Below, one piece after another: positions 30,604 through 37,797 of a stretch of 37,797 nt of DNA. Source of the DNA: Nitrospiria bacterium (lineage in GTDB: Bacteria > Nitrospirota > Nitrospiria > SBBL01 > JAADHI01); the NCBI GenBank assembly GCA_945787655.1, contig CALZIJ010000013.1, forward strand, positions 1 to 37,797, given 5' to 3'. A model generated the notes under the pieces. That model was not told where the DNA came from, did not search any database, and was given only the letters and a program-made list of their open reading frames with translations. Positions within the stretch are counted from its first letter, which is position 1. The number at the start of each line of letters is the position of its first letter. The position numbers were made by a program, and so were the translations under genes.

Positions 30604-31509
30604 TTAATAATCCATCTGGGAAAGAAAATAGTCATCGGTGCGCCAATTTTTTCTGACTTTAACCCATAACTCCAAAAAGATTTTTGTGGCCAGTAGTTTT
30701 TCCAGTTCCAAACGCGCGGTTTGTCCGATTTCCTTAAGTAAATGGCCCTGTTTTCCGATGAGAATTCCTTTTTGTGACGAACGCTCCACATAAAGCGTGG
30801 CTTGAATTTTAGTGAGATTCTTCTTCTCTTCTTCTTTAAAGGATTCTATCTGGACAGCAATCACATACGGCACTTCATCACGCGTTTTTAAAATAACCTT
30901 TTCTCGAATTATTTCTGAAGCTAAAAACCGAACCGATTGATCCGTCGCGATATCTTCCGGAAAAAGAGGCATTCCTTCCGGGATATTTTTTTTGATTAAG
31001 GCGAGTAAAGCAGGGACATTTTCTCCTGTCAAGGCCGATATCGGGATGACATCAGAGAATAATCCTTCTTCAGTGTAAGCCTGAAGGACCGGGATCAGAC
31101 GATCATTTTTGATCGTATCTATTTTATTCACTACCAGTATTTTTGGAGTGTTTATTTCTTTTAAATGCCCCGTAATCAAAGCGTCTTTTGACCCAAAGGT
31201 CAAATCGGGCGGCACCAGGAAAAGGACCAGATCAATTTCACTTAAAGTGGCCAGCGCCGTTTGAACCATGCGACGATTTAATCCGCCTCGCGCCTGATGG
31301 ATGCCCGGCGTATCAAAAAAAACGATTTGCGCATGATCATCGTTAAAAATACCCAGAATCCGGTTCCTCGTGGTTTGTGGTTTGTCTGTTACGATTGAAA
31401 TTTTTTCATCCAGAATCTGATTGAGCAAAGTCGACTTTCCGACATTAGGTCGTCCAATCAGGGCAACAAACCCCATCTGCCGGTCAGGTGTTTTTTCGGG
31501 TGTTTTCAA
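30604..31509 (-). CDS. era: GTPase Era
   Basis: GRPNVGKSTLLNQI, DTPGIHQ, NKID, KH-domain VERSSQKGILIGKQGHLLKEIG. Confidence 0.97.
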   Translation of the reverse strand: MKTPEKTPDRQMGFVALIGRPNVGKSTLLNQILDEKISIVTDKPQTTRNRILGIFNDDHAQIVFFDTPGIHQARGGLNRRMVQTALATLSEIDLVLFLVPPDLTFGSKDALITGHLKEINTPKILVVNKIDTIKNDRLIPVLQAYTEEGLFSDVIPISALTGENVPALLALIKKNIPEGMPLFPEDIATDQSVRFLASEIIREKVILKTRDEVPYVIAVQIESFKEEEKKNLTKIQATLYVERSSQKGILIGKQGHLLKEIGQTARLELEKLLATKIFLELWVKVRKNWRTDDYFLSQMDY

Positions 31510-31586
31510 AAGACTCCTTTAAGTAAATAATATGAAGGAATGATCAGGAAATAGAAGGGCACAAAACGACAATATGCATGAGGTAT

Positions 31587-31916
31587 TCAATGCGGCAAGG
31601 TTTCAACAAATTCAAAGACCAGCTCCCCGTCTTTAACCAGGCCCAGTTGTTCACGCGCTAAACGTTCTATTGTCTCTGGATCTGATTTCAGGGCCTCAAT
31701 GTGCGTGAGAAGAGTTTCATTTTCTTGTTGTATCGTTGCAATTTCTGCCTGGACTTTGACATAAGTACCCTTGACCTTTGCGGCATTGAATAATCCCATT
31801 TCCCCAAAGAAAAATGAAAGCACCATATAGATATTAATAAAAACACCCAGAGCAATCAAAATTCGCCCCACGGGGTGTTGGCTTTGAGCAGATTCCGTTT
31901 TTCTTCGATTCATCAT
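31587..31916 (-). CDS. FtsB/DivIC septum formation initiator-like protein
   Basis: One TM, then coiled coil, then ETIERLAREQLGLVKDGELVFEF; start set at the NRRKTE Met pair. Confidence 0.8.
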   Translation of the reverse strand: MMNRRKTESAQSQHPVGRILIALGVFINIYMVLSFFFGEMGLFNAAKVKGTYVKVQAEIATIQQENETLLTHIEALKSDPETIERLAREQLGLVKDGELVFEFVETLPH

Positions 31917-32027
31917 ATGATTCCAAAAATCAGGAAAAGTCCTACCTCTTTTAATATCACAAAGATCCTGACTCTGCCACACAAAACATCTTTTTGCCAA
32001 GGGGGAGCGCAAGGTTGAGACGGTAGT

Positions 32028-33041
32028 TTACACCGGAAAAAAAACAAAAGGATAAGTGAGGACAATAATGCCGGGGTACAATTTCGGGAATTTCCACATC
32101 CGGATCCGTTTGGCCAAAGCCTGTTCCAAGGGCTGATGATCCATCGTACTGTTGACCACGCGCGCATCTATCACCTTGCCTTCCCCATCGATGGAAAATT
32201 CCACGGTCACTGTTCCCTTCAGTGTGGGTTTTGAACGCAGTTCCTTATTATAGAGATAAACCAAGCCGCCCTTATACTTGTCCACAACCCGTGCGATCGC
32301 GTCGTAATCTATGGGAGTCCTTTCTGAATTTCGGCCTTTCACCCGCAAACCCACGTCTTGACCTAAACCATGCCCTTTTCCGTCCACTCCGCCCTGAGCG
32401 GCGGCAATCTCCGTGACCGTGACTTCTTCCCTCTTTTCAAGGCGAACCGCTTCACTTTGCCGGTGCTTTGAAAGGCTGGCAATTTTTTTATTCGCCAATT
32501 CGCTTCGGCCTGGCCGACCCACCGCGCTTAAGGACGACTTTTTTTTCTTTTTCGCGGGTTTTGCGGAAACCACTTCGGCAGAAGAAAACACCTTTTCAAG
32601 GCGGTCATCTTCGATCAGTTCACTGAATCTCCCCTCGGACTCTTCTTCTATGAAAGACGCGAGGAGCCCGGTCTTGCGGACCATTTCGCGATTGTCTTCA
32701 AGGGAAGGCTGCGGAACATCCTTTTTAACCTCAGGTTTTTTAGTGAGTTTGGGTTTATTTTCAGGAGATACCTTTTCTTTCGCCTCCTTTTTTTCCTTGA
32801 TTTCAGGCTTGACCGGCGCTTTCGCTTGAGGGCTTTCCAACTTGACCGGAGGCGGAACAGATATTTTCGGCGGCTCTAAAATCAGTTTCGCCACACGATC
32901 TGACAGTTGGTGGATGTCCGGTTTTTTTAAATCAGGCAAGTGCACGACAGTGATCGCAACACCCAACAAAAAATAAAACCCAAGAGAGTACCTGAGTATT
33001 TTGCGAAATAAAATTTCTTCCTGATCGACTGAATATAACAT
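32028..33041 (-). CDS. TonB/TolA-like energy-transducing protein
   Basis: N-terminal TM, long Lys/Pro/Glu periplasmic linker, C-terminal LKGTVTVEFSIDGEGKVIDARVVNSTMDHQPLEQALAKRIRMWKFP. Confidence 0.85.
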   Translation of the reverse strand: MLYSVDQEEILFRKILRYSLGFYFLLGVAITVVHLPDLKKPDIHQLSDRVAKLILEPPKISVPPPVKLESPQAKAPVKPEIKEKKEAKEKVSPENKPKLTKKPEVKKDVPQPSLEDNREMVRKTGLLASFIEEESEGRFSELIEDDRLEKVFSSAEVVSAKPAKKKKKSSLSAVGRPGRSELANKKIASLSKHRQSEAVRLEKREEVTVTEIAAAQGGVDGKGHGLGQDVGLRVKGRNSERTPIDYDAIARVVDKYKGGLVYLYNKELRSKPTLKGTVTVEFSIDGEGKVIDARVVNSTMDHQPLEQALAKRIRMWKFPKLYPGIIVLTYPFVFFPV

Positions 33042-33051
33042 TATTGTCTTC

Positions 33052-33549
33052 CTAAGCCGGGGTTTCCTGCCGCACGACCCCCAGGGAGATATTCGGGTAT
33101 CCTGCTTCTGCACTGGTATTCATCAATTTTTTAAGCAGTTTAAAGGGAATCTTTTTGTCTCCCAAAAGGGTGATGTTTCCGGTAAAGTGAACCGAGGTGT
33201 TTTTGCTGGCCAGGAATCGAGTCCGTTCTGTTAAGCGCCCCAATGCTTCCAAAACGGGAGATAGAATCAGCCCCTTTTCCTCAAGAGCCTCCTTCACAGT
33301 CATCACAGGCCTCCCTTCAATCACGATATCTTTTCCAGTGACCATCATTTGTATCGTTGATCGAGGCAGTGCCTGCGCGGTTGAACTGGGTAACTGCAAC
33401 TGATCGTCAGCAGGAAGGGCCATGCCTTCATCACCTAATTGAACCAGCAAAAACAGCAGCAAAATCGTAAAAATATCCATCAAGCTGATCACCGTTAATT
33501 GGACAATGCCATTTTTTCTCCTGATTCTATGTGCACTGCCAGATCTCAT
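33052..33549 (-). CDS. ExbD/TolR-like protein (conserved TM Asp present)
   Basis: VQLTVISLMDIFTILLLFLLVQ with Asp25. Confidence 0.8.
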   Translation of the reverse strand: MRSGSAHRIRRKNGIVQLTVISLMDIFTILLLFLLVQLGDEGMALPADDQLQLPSSTAQALPRSTIQMMVTGKDIVIEGRPVMTVKEALEEKGLILSPVLEALGRLTERTRFLASKNTSVHFTGNITLLGDKKIPFKLLKKLMNTSAEAGYPNISLGVVRQETPA

Positions 33550-34031
33550 GCGGCTTTTACCTCCCCGATTGAGATTTTAGGAAAAAGCACCTGATCTTGA
33601 GTTTCACGACAGGCATCCATTACGGCGATGAGCGAATCATAGGGGATATCCGGTTCGCTGAGCAAAATCATGGCTTGTTCATTCGGGTAGCTGTTTTTGA
33701 CTTTTTGTAAAAGGCGTGACAAAGGCTCCAGCGGATCACCCGGCCTCGTGAAAGGAAACCGGGTCAGTGTGATCCCGCTGCCTGAAACCGTCAGTCCTGT
33801 GGCACGCAGAGCCACCACAAGGCGGAAAGGCTCTTTTTCCGATTGGACGATTTCAGGATTCTTCTGAGAATCTGGCAATTTCATTTCCAGCACAGCCAGA
33901 CGGGAAAAGACGATACCGCTTAATAAGAAAGGGACCAGCACCACCATCAAATTCATAAACGGCGTGATATTTAATTCAGCCTTTTCCGTGCCCCTCCGTC
34001 TCACACTGCGGGATATCGGTCTATTTCTCAT
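33546..34031 (-). CDS. ExbD/TolR-like protein (TM Asp replaced by Asn)
   Basis: AELNITPFMNLMVVLVPFLLSGIVF; the Asn codon AAT lies at 33953-33951. Confidence 0.82.
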   Translation of the reverse strand: MRNRPISRSVRRRGTEKAELNITPFMNLMVVLVPFLLSGIVFSRLAVLEMKLPDSQKNPEIVQSEKEPFRLVVALRATGLTVSGSGITLTRFPFTRPGDPLEPLSRLLQKVKNSYPNEQAMILLSEPDIPYDSLIAVMDACRETQDQVLFPKISIGEVKAA

Positions 34032-34782
34032 GACGCGCGCTTTCACCGCTGCCGGTTTGAGGTTGATCTGCCCATTCTGATTTTTCTGCCTGGATATTTC
34101 CAAGACTAAAACCCGGAGATGCAGCAGACGATATCGCCTGCTCCTGAAAAATCCGGCTTGAAAGATTCACCAATTTTAAAGCGTATTCATCCAGACGGTC
34201 GATCATCCGATTGGTCCAGGCTTGTAAAAAAGTATAAATCAACATCATCGGAATCGCGACAAGCAGCCCGAAGGCAGTGGTGTTCATTGCAACCGAAATC
34301 CCTTTTGCGAGCAATGCCGACTTTTGTGACGGGTCAGCAACCGCAACCGCCGTGAACGCTTCGATCAGTCCCATAATTGTTCCGAGCAACCCAATCAAGG
34401 TGGCCACATTGGCTAAATTGGGAAGATAGTGCAAACGGGCTTCCAATCGAGGCGTCACTTCGAGCATGGCCTCATCGGTAATGCCTTGAATTGATTCACG
34501 GGATGTCTGTGATTTCATTCCCTCTATCCCGCGACATAAAACATAATGAAGCGGCCGGTCTTGCCCTCCCTTCAAACAGGACTGAAGGGCTTCATCCAGT
34601 TTCTCAGAGGACAAAACCGGAGAAAGCTGTTTCCAAACTTGTTTTTCATCGACACGTGAACGAAAAAGAATCACAACCCTTTCTGCAATAATCGCCGTCC
34701 CGATGGCTAAGATAAGAAGAAGCGGATACATAAAAATACCGCCGGATTGAAAAAAACGTATGATGCCTTCAATGCCATTCAT
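34021..34782 (-). CDS. MotA/TolQ/ExbB proton-channel family protein
   Basis: Three TMs; LIGLLGTIMGLIEAFTAVAVADPSQKSALLAKGISVAMNTTAFGLLVAIP. Confidence 0.9.
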   Translation of the reverse strand: MNGIEGIIRFFQSGGIFMYPLLLILAIGTAIIAERVVILFRSRVDEKQVWKQLSPVLSSEKLDEALQSCLKGGQDRPLHYVLCRGIEGMKSQTSRESIQGITDEAMLEVTPRLEARLHYLPNLANVATLIGLLGTIMGLIEAFTAVAVADPSQKSALLAKGISVAMNTTAFGLLVAIPMMLIYTFLQAWTNRMIDRLDEYALKLVNLSSRIFQEQAISSAASPGFSLGNIQAEKSEWADQPQTGSGESARHEK

Positions 34783-35123
34783 GGTGTTTCTCCTCCTTTC
34801 GACCATGCCGGAACCTCACCCCATTGGCGCTTGAACCGGAGATAATCGATTGTTTCCAGAATTTCATTCTTAAAACTGCGTTCAAAGGGAATTTCATCCT
34901 GCTTCGCGGTCGTCTCCCGATTCCAGGGGACAACATAGACGACATGCGGTTTTTCAAGCGTGCCCTGTATTTCCGTGCCTCCCATAAGAATGTGTTCAAC
35001 CTCATCGGGCTTTTTATTGTTGAGATCTTCGTCACCTTTATTTTCAGAGAAAACCGGCTCTGAATAAAACGAAAAAACAAGGATTAATATCAGGCCTGTC
35101 CGTACACGGTCCATAAACTTCAT
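34779..35123 (-). CDS. Small exported hypothetical protein of the ExbB/TPR cluster
   Basis: Signal peptide; overlaps neighbours at both ends by a few bp. Confidence 0.65.
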   Translation of the reverse strand: MKFMDRVRTGLILILVFSFYSEPVFSENKGDEDLNNKKPDEVEHILMGGTEIQGTLEKPHVVYVVPWNRETTAKQDEIPFERSFKNEILETIDYLRFKRQWGEVPAWSKGGETP

Positions 35124-35854
35124 TGAGCTCCTCCAGTATTGTTCAGGCGTTTTTGAAGCGCGGAAACCCAGAGATCAATTTCTTCATTCACTTCCCCGGT
35201 CAATGTTTTGTGCTTCTGATAATGATGTATGGCCTTTTCCGGTTCATTTAAAAAAAGGTCATATAAAACCGCCAGGTTGAAATGCGCATCCTGAAATTCG
35301 GGAGAAACGGAAAGGGCGGTTAAATAGGCCTTCTCCGCCCCTTTGAAGTCCCCCTGCTCGCGGAGCAATATCCCTAAATTATAATGGGCGTCCGCATGGC
35401 CGGGGACAAAATCCGACACTTTGATGGCCTGACGGTAGGATTGGATGGCATCCTCATCACGTTCAAGGCGTTTATAGGCCACTCCCAGATTAATATAAAA
35501 AACGGACACATCCGGGTATTCATCTCGAAGGGCTTCAAACAGAATGCGGGCCTGATCACTCTCTCCCATCTCCAATAACCTCGTTCCTTTCTGAAACTGT
35601 CTCAAGACTTGGTCCCATTTCTCGGCAGCTTGCTCGGAGGAAGACAATGACGGGGCCTCTGCTTTACCTGCGTGTTCTTCAATGGCCCCCTTCTCCTTAC
35701 TGTCTTCAATCCCTTTTGATTCTTTTTTTCCCAATAAGGGCTCAACTTGCGAAGCTTGTGGCGCGACAGGCCCTTTTATTTTTACGCACCCGCTGGCAAA
35801 GCAGATAAAAAATATCAAAAACCCGCAGAGGGCTTTGGTGCAGGGAAAATGCAT
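35120..35854 (-). CDS. TPR-repeat lipoprotein
   Basis: Lipobox FFICFASGC; TPR units (PDVSVFYINLGVAYKRLERDEDAIQSYRQAIK; ADAHYNLGILLREQGDFKGAEKAYLTAL). Confidence 0.88.
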   Translation of the reverse strand: MHFPCTKALCGFLIFFICFASGCVKIKGPVAPQASQVEPLLGKKESKGIEDSKEKGAIEEHAGKAEAPSLSSSEQAAEKWDQVLRQFQKGTRLLEMGESDQARILFEALRDEYPDVSVFYINLGVAYKRLERDEDAIQSYRQAIKVSDFVPGHADAHYNLGILLREQGDFKGAEKAYLTALSVSPEFQDAHFNLAVLYDLFLNEPEKAIHHYQKHKTLTGEVNEEIDLWVSALQKRLNNTGGAQ

Positions 35855-35858
35855 TGGT

Positions 35859-37793
35859 TTATTCCACCTGAACAATCTGCTCATCTTTGGAACCAAAAGA
35901 TAACAAAGATGGAAGCAATACGGGATTAATGGTCGAGACGACCCGTTCAGAACGCTCTTTTCTCCGGTAAAGCGCGGGGCGCAATTCGGCCAGGCGATCA
36001 AAGCTTTTTTTTACCCACTCGGTATAAGACCCGTTCGATTGGCGGATGCGTTGAACATTACTTTCATAGGCCTTGACCGCCTTTTCTTCAAAAGGATAGG
36101 CCTTTTCTTCCAACTGAAAAAGATACTCCTCCATCTGCGCCTCATTTAAGTTTTGAGGCCGCTCCGCATTCAGCAAGGCGGACTTAAAATGCTCAAAAAC
36201 TTCTCCCAAACGAAATGCCGAAACACTCACGACTTCGGCATGACCTGATTCAATGGTTTCGGTATATCGCTGTACAGCCTCTTTTAAGGCCCGTGTTTTT
36301 TGTTTAAATTTTTTTGAGGCTTCCTTTTTTAAATCGACTGCTTTTAAACGTTCAAATGCCTTTTCCGCTTTAATGAAACGGGCCTTGGCCGCAAAAAGAG
36401 TCTTGGGGGCCCTTTGTATTGTGGCCTCATATAATTTCAGTGCGGCCTGATCTCTTCCCTGTTTTTCACGGGTCTGTGCCATTTTGAACAAGGCTTCCGG
36501 TGCATCCTCATGTTTTGGAAAGCGCTGAATAAACACAAGAAAGGTATTGATCACATCTTTATATGCATGCTGCGCTTCATAAAAAAGCCCGGCCTGCCAA
36601 AGCAGCTCCTGCGCCCTTGCTGCATCCGGTGTACTTTCAGCCGCCCGGACAAAATGGGCTGCGGCCTGAAAAGAATCGCCTGCTTTTTCAAACAACAAAC
36701 CCGCATTAATGTTTGATTTTTCTGCCCATTCGGAGGATGCATAATTAAGGGCAATCTTTTGATACACTCGAATCGCGTCCTGTGGCCGGTTTAAACCTTC
36801 ATATAAAAGCGCGGCCTCAAACAGCGCCTCCGGGGCCAATGCTGTTTCAGGGGCATCATCCGAAACCGCTTCAAAAACCAAGGCTGCATTTTCGGGCTCC
36901 CCCTGTTTTTTAAAATTTTCGGCCTGTTTATAAATGGCGGCCGCCAATAATGTCCTTAAATCCTCAGCCTCCTCAAGGTCGGTCCTGGACAAATCTTCAA
37001 TGGCACGGATATAAGCCTTACGTGCGGCCCTAAAGTCCCCCAATTTCATATAACTATGGGCAGTTAATGTTTTTGCCGCAGGGCTCAATCGATGTTTCGG
37101 GTAAGTGGTGATCATGTTTTCCAAAACATTGGCCGCCTCTTTAAAGGCATCCGTCATAAACAAAAAATCTCCCGCATTAAAAAGAATCTCCGGTGATTGA
37201 GAGGCTTTGGGAAAAGCGCGCGCGTATTGCTTTGAGACATCAATGTATTCTTCGGAAGCGCCGCGCATCTTGACTTTCTCGTACGCAACAACCGCCGCAT
37301 ACGCCGCCTTTTGATCAGGCGGGGCTTCGGCATCACCATAGGCTGCGTTTTCAAAGGCTTTTCCTGCATCGGCATACGCTTCAAGGGACATCCAGGTTTC
37401 ACCCAATAAGAATTCCAGGTTTCGTGCTTCTTTCGCTTCTGGAAATTCCTTTAAAAAAAGACGATAGAACTGTGCTGTTTCATGAAAAATAGCGGGGTCT
37501 TTTTCTTTTTGCGCACGGGCGTGGGTCGATAAGGCGAGGCGGTGCAACTCCTTTTTCAAAAGAGGACGCGCACGTGCTCTTGAATCGGGATCATTGGCCC
37601 GGTACCACTGACTCTTGGAGGTGTATTCATGGACCAGGTTTATCTTTTCGGCTTGTGCGGCGAGCGTCTTTCCTGATTTTTCCAGCGCTTCCAGCACATA
37701 CGCCGTAAAAAACGGGGCCATCGGATCAAGTGGATGCGCTTCTTTAAAAGCCCGGTAGGTGTCGATGCCAGAGCTTGTGTTTTTTTCCACCAT
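35859..37793 (-). CDS. Large TPR-repeat protein, probably truncated at its N-terminus by the window edge
   Basis: Many TPR units (ALFEAALLYEGLNRPQDAIRVYQKIALNYASSEWAEKSNINAGLLFEKAGD); ORF reaches the window end and no signal peptide is seen. Confidence 0.85.
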   Translation of the reverse strand: MVEKNTSSGIDTYRAFKEAHPLDPMAPFFTAYVLEALEKSGKTLAAQAEKINLVHEYTSKSQWYRANDPDSRARARPLLKKELHRLALSTHARAQKEKDPAIFHETAQFYRLFLKEFPEAKEARNLEFLLGETWMSLEAYADAGKAFENAAYGDAEAPPDQKAAYAAVVAYEKVKMRGASEEYIDVSKQYARAFPKASQSPEILFNAGDFLFMTDAFKEAANVLENMITTYPKHRLSPAAKTLTAHSYMKLGDFRAARKAYIRAIEDLSRTDLEEAEDLRTLLAAAIYKQAENFKKQGEPENAALVFEAVSDDAPETALAPEALFEAALLYEGLNRPQDAIRVYQKIALNYASSEWAEKSNINAGLLFEKAGDSFQAAAHFVRAAESTPDAARAQELLWQAGLFYEAQHAYKDVINTFLVFIQRFPKHEDAPEALFKMAQTREKQGRDQAALKLYEATIQRAPKTLFAAKARFIKAEKAFERLKAVDLKKEASKKFKQKTRALKEAVQRYTETIESGHAEVVSVSAFRLGEVFEHFKSALLNAERPQNLNEAQMEEYLFQLEEKAYPFEEKAVKAYESNVQRIRQSNGSYTEWVKKSFDRLAELRPALYRRKERSERVVSTINPVLLPSLLSFGSKDEQIVQVE

Positions 37794-37797
37794 GTAA

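Overview
This is a 37.8 kb window from a Gram-negative bacterial chromosome (outer-membrane lipoproteins, Slp, a TonB/ExbBD system, a PEP-CTERM protein). No rRNA, tRNA, CRISPR array or transposase was recognised. Most of it is conserved core genes: uvrC, copA, an RDD-mreB-mreC-mreD-mrdA-rodA-rng cluster, a siroheme nitrite/sulfite reductase with tusA, a DHODH-like gene, an ABC-F ATPase, slp, era, an ftsB-like gene, and a tightly overlapping TPR-ExbB-ExbD-ExbD-TonB cluster. Main points for a second look: (1) mreB has an in-frame TGA at a conserved Arg position, and the missing 50-aa C-terminus is readable in the same frame downstream. (2) An AT-rich insert between uvrC and an ankyrin gene has an unknown HEPN-like ORF, a candidate integron attC site overlapping its stop codon, a GNAT gene, and an out-of-frame remnant of a second GNAT. 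(3) The ExbB/ExbD/ExbD/TonB/TPR locus resembles AglRQS-Glt-type envelope motors; one ExbD keeps the channel Asp while its partner has Asn. (4) There is a PfkB kinase pseudogene with two frameshifts. (5) One membrane-protein gene has a good Shine-Dalgarno but only an ATC codon at the expected start. All product calls come from reading motifs; no searches were run.
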